Shown here: in pieces, positions 19,785 to 27,308 of the stretch | Layout of the letters: each line of letters starts with the position of its first letter | Numbering within the stretch: position 1 is the first letter of the stretch | DNA from: Collinsella sp. BA40 | GTDB lineage: Bacteria; Actinomycetota; Coriobacteriia; Coriobacteriales; Coriobacteriaceae | Assembly: GCF_008014645.1 (NCBI RefSeq) | Contig: NZ_VOWY01000010.1 | Coordinates: 62,001 to 126,000, forward strand | Direction: 5' to 3' | Length of the DNA: 64,000 nt | The notes under the pieces: model-generated | Databases searched by the model: none | The model's input: the letters and a program-made list of their open reading frames with translations, nothing else | Told to the model about the DNA's origin: nothing | Position numbers and translations under genes: made by a program

Positions 19785-20306
19785 ATGGACGTGCTTATTA
19801 GCAACGAGGACGAGCTTGTTGTACCGATCTCAAATGAAGAGATTGCAGCCGTTGTGGAAGAGGTATTGCGCGCCGACGGCGTTACGCGCGCCTGCCGCGT
19901 GAGCGTTTCGATTGTTGACGCCGACGAAATCCGTGGGCTTAACGCCGCATGGCGTGATATCGATACGCCAACCGATGTGCTCTCGTTTGAGTGCGACGAT
20001 ATCGACGACGATATGATTCCCGCCGACGAGCCGGTCGAACTCGGCGACGTCATCCTGTGCCCGGCTGTTATCGAGCAGCAGGCTCCCCAGTTCGATACCA
20101 CCTTCGAGGAGGAGTTCCGCCTCATGCTGGTTCACGGGGCCTGCCACCTGCTCGGATTCGATCATATAGATCCTGAAGAAGCACGAGCTATGGAGGCGCG
20201 TGAGCTCGAGATCTTGCAGGAGCTCGCGCGTAAGCGCGGCGATGACCCGAATCGCGTTACGATCGGCCCCACTACGAGCCACCAGGAAGATGCATCCTTC
20301 TGCTAG
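19785..20306 (+). CDS. ybeY: Endoribonuclease YbeY
   Basis: Metal-dependent RNase involved in 16S rRNA 3' maturation and ribosome quality control. 173 residues with the zinc motif HGACHLLGFDH (H-x3-H-x5-H) near 118, and the preceding PTDVLSFE and LGDVILC segments. It follows phoH directly and precedes dgkA and era, the same order as in many Gram-positive bacteria. The C-terminal 25 residues are not conserved. Confidence 0.95.
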   Translation: MDVLISNEDELVVPISNEEIAAVVEEVLRADGVTRACRVSVSIVDADEIRGLNAAWRDIDTPTDVLSFECDDIDDDMIPADEPVELGDVILCPAVIEQQAPQFDTTFEEEFRLMLVHGACHLLGFDHIDPEEARAMEARELEILQELARKRGDDPNRVTIGPTTSHQEDASFC

Positions 20307-20349
20307 CCTCCTTCGCTTGTGCGCTTGAACCTCGAAAGGGGAGTTTTCG

Positions 20350-20727
20350 ATGATTCCAGGGTCGAATAGCGACCATCCCACATTCTTTCAGTCGTTTAAA
20401 TATGCGCTGGAAGGTCTTGCTACCGCAGTGAGGACCGAGCGCAACATCAACGTTATGTTCATCTTGGGATTTTGCACCATAGTCGCCGGTTTCGCGGTGG
20501 GCCTCGATGCCGTTTCATGGTGCATCATCATCATCTGCTGCGGCCTGGTGATATTCGCAGAGCTCTGCAATACCGCGATGGAGACCATCGTCGACCTTGC
20601 TACGCAGGAGTTGCATCCGCTTGCCAAGCGCGCGAAAGATATTGCCGCGGCGAGCGTGTACGTTCTCTCCCTTACCGCTGCCCTGGTGGGCTGCATCGTG
20701 TTCCTTCACGCCCTGCATGTTATCTAA
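20350..20727 (+). CDS. dgkA: Diacylglycerol / undecaprenol kinase
   Basis: Small integral membrane kinase. Gram-positive members phosphorylate undecaprenol and so recycle the cell-wall lipid carrier. 125 residues with three hydrophobic segments (about 37-53, 57-76, 99-122) and the family motif AELCNTAMETIVDL at the membrane interface. It lies between ybeY and era, a conserved order. Which lipid is used cannot be decided from sequence alone. Confidence 0.9.
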   Translation: MIPGSNSDHPTFFQSFKYALEGLATAVRTERNINVMFILGFCTIVAGFAVGLDAVSWCIIIICCGLVIFAELCNTAMETIVDLATQELHPLAKRAKDIAAASVYVLSLTAALVGCIVFLHALHVI

Positions 20728-20737
20728 GGAGTCTGCC

Positions 20738-21730
20738 ATGACCGATTTCGATCCGTTTGCCGACATGTCCGATGACGAGCTCGACGCGTTTCTCGAGGGC
20801 GAGGAGGGCTCCGCCGAGTCCGTGTCCCCCGGTCTTCCTGAAGGGTTTCGCAGCGGTTTCGTCGCGCTCGTGGGCCGGCCGAACGCAGGTAAATCCACGC
20901 TGCTCAACGCCTGCTTCGGCGAGAAGGTCGCCATCACGTCCCCTGTGGCTCAGACCACGCGCCGCCGTATGCGCGCCGTCATAAACCGCGATCGCTGCCA
21001 GATCGTCATCGTAGATACGCCTGGCTTGCACAAGCCGAAAGATTCGTTGGGAACCGAGCTCAACAAGAGCGCTCTGGCGGAGATCAACGACGTCGACGTC
21101 GTCGCCTTCCTCATTGACGCCAGCGCGCCCATCGGCCGAGGCGACGAGTGGGTCGCGAACCACGTGGCGAAGTCGAGGGCTCGTAAGATCTTGGTGCTCT
21201 CTAAAGCCGACAAGGTGAAGCCCGAGCAGATGCTGGCCCAGCTTGAAGCCGCTCGCAAGCTTGTGGACTTCGACGACGAGCTTGTCATTTCCGCCCCCGA
21301 GGGATTCAACGTCGACACGTTCGTGTCTGTGGTGGCTTCCTATCTTCCCGAGGGGCCCAAGTGGTTCCCCGATGACATGAAGTGCGATGCGAGCGACGAG
21401 ACGCTGGTTTCGGAGTTCGTTCGCGAGAAGGTGCTGCTGCATACGCGCGAAGAGATACCGCATGCGGTCGGCGTTCTGTGCGACGAGCTCGAGTTCAAGG
21501 GCGATTTGCTTCGCGTCCATGCAACCATCTACGTTGAGCGCGAGGGACAAAAGGGCATCCTGGTTGGCAAACGCGGCGAGATGGTTAAGCGCATCGGCAT
21601 GGAGGCGCGGCGCGATATCGAGCGTATATTCGATTGTCGTGTTTACCTCGGTCTCGACGTGCGCGTCAAATCGGGCTGGCGTGAAGACGAGGGGCAGATT
21701 CGTCGTTTCGGCTACGGCGCCGAGGAGTAG
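20738..21730 (+). CDS. era: GTPase Era
   Basis: Binds the 3' end of 16S rRNA and checks 30S assembly. 330 residues, with about 35 acidic residues added before the usual start (DPFADMSDDELDAFLEGEEG). GTPase motifs: G1 GRPNAGKST, G3 DTPGLHKPKDSLG, and a degenerate G4 SKAD. The C-terminal KH RNA-binding domain has GILVGKRGEMVKRIG. AAGGAG lies about eight bases before ATG 20738. The acidic extension is the only unusual part. Confidence 0.95.
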   Translation: MTDFDPFADMSDDELDAFLEGEEGSAESVSPGLPEGFRSGFVALVGRPNAGKSTLLNACFGEKVAITSPVAQTTRRRMRAVINRDRCQIVIVDTPGLHKPKDSLGTELNKSALAEINDVDVVAFLIDASAPIGRGDEWVANHVAKSRARKILVLSKADKVKPEQMLAQLEAARKLVDFDDELVISAPEGFNVDTFVSVVASYLPEGPKWFPDDMKCDASDETLVSEFVREKVLLHTREEIPHAVGVLCDELEFKGDLLRVHATIYVEREGQKGILVGKRGEMVKRIGMEARRDIERIFDCRVYLGLDVRVKSGWREDEGQIRRFGYGAEE

Positions 21731-21742
21731 CGCGGGTCGGAT

Positions 21743-22489
21743 ATGGCTTCTCGGACATACCGAACCGTCTGCGTCGTGCTCGATAAGACCAAGCTCAAGG
21801 AAACCGACCTGATCCTTACCTTGCTTTCGGAACGGGGGAGTCAGATTCGCGCGGTGGCCAAGGGCGCCCGTAAGCCCGGCAGCAAGCTTTCTGCTCGCTG
21901 CGATCTATTCAACTGCGTTGATGTGCTGCTTGCACGCGGGCGTACGCTGGATGTCGTCTCGCAAGCGGAGCTCCTCCATGCTCCTCTCGGCGTGAATCCC
22001 GACTACGAGTCCATCTCGGCAGCCTCGGTCGTTTCGGACGTCGCACAGCTTTGCTGTTACGAAGAAGCCGAGGACCCCTTTGTATTCGCCATTACCACGC
22101 GTTGTCTCGAGCTTCTCGGTCGCGTCGTCGATCAACCGCATCGCGATGTGCTCGTTGCGGCATTCATCTTCAAGCTGCTTTCTCATGTCGGCTATCGTCC
22201 GGATTACACTGCCTGTGTTTCCTGTTCCGACCCGTCTCTTTCGTATTTCTCTTCGTCGGCGGGCGGGCTTCTGTGCGCGTCGTGCGCGGCCACGGTTGCA
22301 GGGGCGGAGCCTGTAGACGGGTCGACGGTCCAATGGCTGCGCGCCCTTCTATCCCTTCGCTTCGATGAGCTGCTTTCACATGAAATCGATCTGCCGCGCT
22401 CCACGATGCTGCTTGCGTTGGCCCATAGCTGGGCGGCCACTCATCTGGATGCTCGAATCAGATCCTTGGAGTTTCTTATGGGTCATTAG
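21743..22489 (+). CDS. recO: DNA repair protein RecO
   Basis: Recombination mediator of the RecFOR pathway that helps load RecA on SSB-coated DNA. 248 residues: N-terminal OB fold starting YRTVCVVLDKTKLKETDLI, helical middle, and a zinc-finger with CVSC and CASC pairs near 150-180. Follows era by twelve bases, a widely conserved pair. Confidence 0.93.
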   Translation: MASRTYRTVCVVLDKTKLKETDLILTLLSERGSQIRAVAKGARKPGSKLSARCDLFNCVDVLLARGRTLDVVSQAELLHAPLGVNPDYESISAASVVSDVAQLCCYEEAEDPFVFAITTRCLELLGRVVDQPHRDVLVAAFIFKLLSHVGYRPDYTACVSCSDPSLSYFSSSAGGLLCASCAATVAGAEPVDGSTVQWLRALLSLRFDELLSHEIDLPRSTMLLALAHSWAATHLDARIRSLEFLMGH

Positions 22490-22511
22490 CCTGGATGTTG
22501 TGTGTTTGCTG

Positions 22512-22528
22512 CGACGACGTGGTCGTCG
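22512..22528. repeat. Small inverted repeat upstream of rpsO
   Basis: Perfect 7-base arms CGACGAC and GTCGTCG around GTG, followed by TAGTAT at 22532-22537, which could be a -10 element. It lies in the 156-base recO-rpsO gap and could be an operator or a leader hairpin. No function is shown. Confidence 0.3.
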
Positions 22529-22645
22529 TGATAGTATTCAAAGCTGTCCTACCCCGCTCTTGGATGCTCGCTGCACCGGCGGCTTCCCAGATTGGGGCGC
22601 ATAACGGCACCGGAAGGGTTCGGGGCCATAGAAGAAAGGTGTACC

Positions 22646-22924
22646 ATGACTGTTTCTAAGGAGCGCAAGGCCGAGCTCACCGCTGAGTTTGGCAACAATC
22701 CTCAGGACACCGGCAACTCCAAGGTTCAGGTTGCCATCCTCACCGAGCGTATCCGCGAGCTCACCGAGCACATGAAGTCCCACCAGAAGGACTTCCACAC
22801 TCGTCGCGGCCTGCTGATGCTCGTCGGTAAGCGTCGTCGTCTGCTCTCTTACATCAAGAAGAACGACATCAACGAGTACCGTGAGCTCATCAAGAAGCTC
22901 GGCATCCGCGACAACATCCAGTAA
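22646..22924 (+). CDS. rpsO: 30S ribosomal protein S15
   Basis: Binds 16S rRNA helices 20-22 and bridges to the large subunit. 92 residues with the conserved [19 protein letters not shown] start region and [20 protein letters not shown] precedes the ATG. S15 commonly represses its own translation through its leader; the 156-base upstream gap could hold such a leader, but I cannot fold it with confidence. Stands directly before pnp, as in many bacteria. Confidence 0.96.
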   Translation: MTVSKERKAELTAEFGNNPQDTGNSKVQVAILTERIRELTEHMKSHQKDFHTRRGLLMLVGKRRRLLSYIKKNDINEYRELIKKLGIRDNIQ

Positions 22925-22948
22925 CGCGGAGCTTATCATGGACATGGG

Positions 22949-22971
22949 GGAGCGCTTCGGCGCTCCTTCTT
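22949..22971 (+). terminator. Intrinsic terminator between rpsO and pnp
   Basis: A 7-pair stem GGAGCGC/GCGCTCC closed by a TTCG tetraloop (22949-22966) and followed by TTCTT. The short U-tract suggests partial read-through into pnp. Confidence 0.7.
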
Positions 22972-23090
22972 GTGTAACGGGGCCACATACCCGTTGCGAG
23001 GGCTCGCAATAGCGGCCCAGAAATCGTCCGGTTGTTCCGGACACGAAGCTGCCCGTGCGCAATGTGGCGTACGGAGATGAAAGAGGAACA

Positions 23091-25373
23091 ATGACTCTCG
23101 TATCCAAAACCTTCGAACTCTACGGCAAGACGTATGTCTTCGAGTGCGGCGAGCTTGCGCGCCAGGCTACCGGCGCCGCCCTCGTCAAGCAGGGCGACTC
23201 GACCGTCTTGAACACGGTCGTCGTCTCCAAGGAGCGTAAGAACTATGACTTCTTCCCGCTCACCGTCGACTTCAACGAGAAGATGTACGCGGCCGGTCGT
23301 ATCCCCGGTGGCTATCTCAAGCGCGAGGGCCGTCCTTCCGAGAAGGCCACTCTCACCGCGCGCATGATCGACCGTCCCATTCGTCCGAGCTTCCCGGACG
23401 GCTTCCGCAACGAGGTGCAGGTCGTCGCGACCCCGCTCGTGGCCGACCAGGCCAACCCTGTCGACGTTATCTGCGTTATGGGCGCATCGCTTGCTATGAC
23501 CATCGGCGGCGTGCCCTTCGAGGGCCCGCTTGCGTGCGTGCGCATCGGTCGCAACAAGGAGACCGGCGAGTTCGTCGTCAATCCCACGTACGAGGAGCGC
23601 GAGAACTCCGATCTCGACCTCGAGCTTGCGGGTACCCGGGACTTCATCTCCATGGTCGAAGCCGGCGCCGACGAGATCTCTGAGGCGGACATGCTCGAGG
23701 CCATGATGTTTGGCCAGGAGGCCATCGGCGCCTTCTGCGACGCCCAGCTCGAGTTCGTCGAGGAGTGGGAGCGCGTCAACGGTCCGATCGTCAAGCGCGA
23801 GTACCCGCTGGACGAGCCGGTCGAGGAGGTGCACGATCGTATCTTCGCCCACTACGACGAGATGGCCGCCGCTCTGCGCGACGCCGACAAGCTCTCCCGT
23901 ATGGGCAAGGTCGACGAGCTGAAGGAGGCCATCAAGGCCGAGTTCTCCGAGGATGAGCAGCTGCTGTGGGAGCGCGAGATCCCCGTTAACCTCAAGAAGC
24001 TCGAGAAGAAGGCTATGCGCGACATGGTCGTCGAGACCGGCGAGCGCGTCGACGGCCGTGCCGCCGATGAGATTCGCCCCATCATGGTGAAGGATAACTA
24101 CCTGCCTCTGGTCCACGGCTCCGGCCTGTTCCAGCGCGGCCAGACCCAGGTTCTCTCCGTGCTCTCCCTGGGCATGCTCAACGAGGGACAGCGCCTCGAC
24201 ACCATCGAGCCCGTCGATGGCAAGCGCTATATGCACCACTACAACTTCCCGCCGTTCTGCACCGGCGAGTGCGGCCGCATGGGCTCCCCGAAGCGCCGCG
24301 AGATCGGCCATGGCAACCTGGCCGAGCGCGCCATCCTGCCCGTCCTGCCGGACGAGAACGACTTCCCCTACGCCATCCGCGTCGTCTCCGAGGTCATGGA
24401 GTCCAACGGTTCTTCCTCCATGGCATCCACCTGCGGTTCCACCCTCGCCCTTATGGACGGCGGCGTGCCCATCAAGCGCCCCGTCTCCGGTATCGCCATG
24501 GGCCTTATCCAGGAGAACGGCAAGACCGTCGTCCTCTCCGACATCCAGGGTCTCGAGGACTTCCTCGGCGACATGGACTTCAAGGTGACCGGTACCGAGC
24601 GCGGCATCACCGCGCTCCAGATGGATAACAAGGCCACCGGCCTCACCTTCGACATCCTGCGCACCGCTCTCGAGCAGGCCAAGACCGGCCGTGCATTCAT
24701 CCTCGACAAGATGCTCGAGGTCATTCCCGAGTCCCGTAAGGAGACCCGTCCCTCTGCGCCGCGCATCGTCTCCATTACCGTTCCCGTCGATAAGATCCGC
24801 GAGGTCATCGGCTCCGGCGGCAAGGTTATTCGCGGCATTCAGGATGAGACCGGCGCCTCCGTCGATATTCAGGAGGACGGTACCGTCTACGTCGGCGGCA
24901 CCGGCGACTCCGTCGAGCAGGCCGTCGAGCGCATCCAGCTCATCATCAAGGTTCCGGAGCCGGGCGAGGAGTACACAGGCCGCGTCGTCTCCATCCAGCC
25001 TTTCGGTGCTTTCGTGTCCCTGCTGCCGGGCAAGGACGGTCTGCTGCACATCTCCCGTGTCGCACAGGGTCGCGTGGATAAGGTCGAGGACGTGCTCAAT
25101 GTCGGCGACGAGGTGAAGGTACGCGTGCTCGAGGTTGACGAGCGCGGTAAGATTTCTCTCGACCGCATCGACAAGCCCGAGGCGCCGGCGGGCTCCGGTG
25201 ATGAGTCCGGCGAGCGTCGCGAGCGTTCCGATCGCCCTCGCCGTGCTTCGCGCGATAACGGTGCCCGTGGTTTCGACCGCCCCAATCGAGAGCGCCGCGA
25301 TCGCGGTGACCGCCCCCGTCGCTCTCCCGGCGACAATGGCGGCCGCGCCCCGCGTCGTCATCACGAGGGCTAG
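23091..25373 (+). CDS. pnp: Polyribonucleotide nucleotidyltransferase (PNPase)
   Basis: Phosphorolytic 3'-5' exoribonuclease of mRNA decay. 760 residues: two RNase PH domains (about 10-235 and 330-550) with the all-alpha linker between, KH domain (IREVIGSGGKVIRGI near 570), S1 domain (GRVVSIQPFGAFVSL near 635), then a 60-residue arginine-rich tail with repeated RRERSDRPRR-like blocks. Such a disordered basic tail is typical of actinobacterial PNPase and may bind RNA or partner enzymes. AGAGGA before ATG 23091 decides the start. Unusually high codon bias towards C and G at third positions, as expected for strong expression. Confidence 0.97.
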   Translation: MTLVSKTFELYGKTYVFECGELARQATGAALVKQGDSTVLNTVVVSKERKNYDFFPLTVDFNEKMYAAGRIPGGYLKREGRPSEKATLTARMIDRPIRPSFPDGFRNEVQVVATPLVADQANPVDVICVMGASLAMTIGGVPFEGPLACVRIGRNKETGEFVVNPTYEERENSDLDLELAGTRDFISMVEAGADEISEADMLEAMMFGQEAIGAFCDAQLEFVEEWERVNGPIVKREYPLDEPVEEVHDRIFAHYDEMAAALRDADKLSRMGKVDELKEAIKAEFSEDEQLLWEREIPVNLKKLEKKAMRDMVVETGERVDGRAADEIRPIMVKDNYLPLVHGSGLFQRGQTQVLSVLSLGMLNEGQRLDTIEPVDGKRYMHHYNFPPFCTGECGRMGSPKRREIGHGNLAERAILPVLPDENDFPYAIRVVSEVMESNGSSSMASTCGSTLALMDGGVPIKRPVSGIAMGLIQENGKTVVLSDIQGLEDFLGDMDFKVTGTERGITALQMDNKATGLTFDILRTALEQAKTGRAFILDKMLEVIPESRKETRPSAPRIVSITVPVDKIREVIGSGGKVIRGIQDETGASVDIQEDGTVYVGGTGDSVEQAVERIQLIIKVPEPGEEYTGRVVSIQPFGAFVSLLPGKDGLLHISRVAQGRVDKVEDVLNVGDEVKVRVLEVDERGKISLDRIDKPEAPAGSGDESGERRERSDRPRRASRDNGARGFDRPNRERRDRGDRPRRSPGDNGGRAPRRHHEG

Positions 25374-25400
25374 TCGCTAGTTCGAGCGATTGCTTACTTG

Positions 25401-25434
25401 AAGACCCCGCGCTTCATGCGCGGGGTCTTTTTCT
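25401..25434 (+). terminator. Strong intrinsic terminator after pnp
   Basis: A perfect 12-pair GC-rich stem (25401-25412 with 25418-25429), five-base loop, then TTTTTC. It separates pnp from the RNase J unit. Confidence 0.93.
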
Positions 25435-25630
25435 TGTATTGCGTGCTTGCGCCGCCCCCTTGCGGTCGCGCGGTTCGTCACACGTGTTGTTTTACTGCAT
25501 GATGTATAGAGTGGGTTAAAACTACCCAACTCTTGGTAGGATGTAGAAACATACGTTTCATTTAGACGTGCTCGGCGCGTGGCGCCGTACCATATCGTAT
25601 TCATGTAAGACGAAAGGATTGTTTGACTAT
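25435..25630 (+). promoter_or_regulatory. Leader and presumed promoter region of the RNase J operon
   Basis: A 196-base gap. A near-palindrome at about 25521-25538 (CTACC-CAA / TTGGTAG with one bulge) could form a hairpin in DNA or RNA. TTGGTA at 25533-25538 with TTTCAT 17 bases later is a weak promoter possibility. GAAAGGA at 25612-25618 is the ribosome site for RNase J. Confidence 0.3.
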
Positions 25631-27307
25631 ATGGCTACAACTAAAAAGAACGCTGCGCCGCTGAAGGTAATCCCCCTCGGCGGTCTTGATGGTATTGGCA
25701 AGAATATGACCGTCATCGAGTGCGGTCCCGACATGGTGCTGGTCGATGCCGGCCTCATGTTCCCCGACGACTCGCAGCCCGGCATCGACCTCGTGCTTCC
25801 GGACTACACGTACGTGCTCGAAAACGAGGATAAGCTCCGTGGCATCATCATCACGCACGGTCACGAGGACCATACGGGATCCTTGCCGTATCTGCTTCAG
25901 GACCTTAACAACAAAGTCCCGATTTTCTCCTCTAAGCTCACGCTCGGTTTCATCGAGGGAAAGCTCTCCGAGTTCCGCATTCGCGCGCCAAAGTTCCGAG
26001 AGGTGAAGAGCGGCAGTACGGTTACCCTTGGCTGCATCAACGTGAGCTTCTTCTCCATGACGCACTCCATTCCCGGTGCTCTCGGCATCTTTGTGAAGAC
26101 GCCGCAGGGTACCGTCATGCACACTGGTGACTTCAAGCTCGATCAGACGCCCATCGACGGCGTTACCCCCGATTACGCCGCCATCACCAAGTTCGGTAAG
26201 ATGGGTGTCGACCTTCTGCTTTCCGACTCCACGAATGCCGTTGTCCCCGGCTTCACGAAATCCGAGGCAGAGGTCGGTCCGCAGCTGTACGAGGCCATCA
26301 AGAACGCCGAGGGGCGCGTGTTCGTTGCCTCGTTCTCAAGCCATATCCACCGTTTGCAGCAAATCTGCGATGCCGCAAAGGCCTGTGGCCGCAAGATCGT
26401 GGTTACCGGGCGTTCGATGCTTACCAACACTCGCGTCGCTCGCGAACTCGGCTACCTTAAGATCGATGAGAAGGACCTTGTCGACGCATATGAGCTCAAT
26501 GGTATTCCCGAGAACAAGGTCGTCGTCATGTGCACCGGTTCGCAAGGCGAGCCCCTGTCCGCGCTTTCTCGTATGGCGAACGGCGAGCACAAGACGCTGT
26601 CCATCCATGATGGCGATACGGTCATCATCTCGGCTACGCCGGTTCCGGGTAACGAGAAGGCCGTCCAGCAGGTTGTGAACAGCCTGGCCAAGCTTGGTTG
26701 CGACGTGTACGACAAGCATCGCTGCCTGGTCCACGTGTCCGGTCACGGAAGCCAGGAGGAGCTCAAGCTCATGCTCGCCATGGCTCGTCCGAAGTACTTC
26801 ATGCCGGTTCACGGCGAGGCCGTGCATCTGCGCGCCCATGCTAAGCTCGGCGAGAAGATGGGCGTTCCGCACGACCATATTTTCATCATGGATAACGGCG
26901 ATTCGCTCGAGATGCGCGAGGGCAAGGTGAAGCGCGGTCGTTCCGTTGAGAGCGGCGTCGTCTACGTGGACGGTCTGCGTATCGGCGATACCGATCCCAT
27001 CGTCCTGCGCGACCGTCAGAAACTTGCCAACGATGGCATGGTGACCGTGGTTGCCACCATGTCGCCCAAGCGCAAGAAGATCGAGGCCATCGAGCTGTCC
27101 GGTCGCGGTGTCTCGTTCACCATCGATGATGAGTTCTCGTCCGCTGCGACGGATTCGATTCTCAAGATGATCGACAAGGGCTCGTTCAACTTCACCAGCA
27201 GCGGCACAGACGCTCTGCGTAAGGCGGTGCGCGATTCGCTGTCCAACTTCATTTGGAATCGTACACATACGCGACCGATGATCATTCCGGTTGTGATGGA
27301 GGTCTAG
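25631..27307 (+). CDS. rnj: Ribonuclease J
   Basis: Bifunctional endo- and 5'-3' exoribonuclease of the beta-CASP metallo-beta-lactamase family, acting in rRNA maturation and mRNA decay. 558 residues: metal motif ITHGHEDHTGSLPYL near 75, beta-CASP domain with SSHIHRLQQ and TGSQGEPLSALSRMANGEHK, and a C-terminal dimerisation region with PVHGEAVHLRAHAKL. ATG 25631 is chosen; an in-frame TTG at 25619 is too close to the ribosome site. With pnp upstream and rny 11 kb downstream, the main mRNA decay enzymes cluster in this window. Confidence 0.95.
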   Translation: MATTKKNAAPLKVIPLGGLDGIGKNMTVIECGPDMVLVDAGLMFPDDSQPGIDLVLPDYTYVLENEDKLRGIIITHGHEDHTGSLPYLLQDLNNKVPIFSSKLTLGFIEGKLSEFRIRAPKFREVKSGSTVTLGCINVSFFSMTHSIPGALGIFVKTPQGTVMHTGDFKLDQTPIDGVTPDYAAITKFGKMGVDLLLSDSTNAVVPGFTKSEAEVGPQLYEAIKNAEGRVFVASFSSHIHRLQQICDAAKACGRKIVVTGRSMLTNTRVARELGYLKIDEKDLVDAYELNGIPENKVVVMCTGSQGEPLSALSRMANGEHKTLSIHDGDTVIISATPVPGNEKAVQQVVNSLAKLGCDVYDKHRCLVHVSGHGSQEELKLMLAMARPKYFMPVHGEAVHLRAHAKLGEKMGVPHDHIFIMDNGDSLEMREGKVKRGRSVESGVVYVDGLRIGDTDPIVLRDRQKLANDGMVTVVATMSPKRKKIEAIELSGRGVSFTIDDEFSSAATDSILKMIDKGSFNFTSSGTDALRKAVRDSLSNFIWNRTHTRPMIIPVVMEV

Positions 27308-27308
27308 C

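Noticed and set aside
22890-25364. 824-codon open frame on the minus strand opposite pnp
   Set aside because: It is a compositional shadow: strong GC-rich codon bias of pnp keeps the opposite frame free of stops. The translation is a monotone Leu/Gly/Asp/Ala mixture with no domain, and pnp itself is certain.
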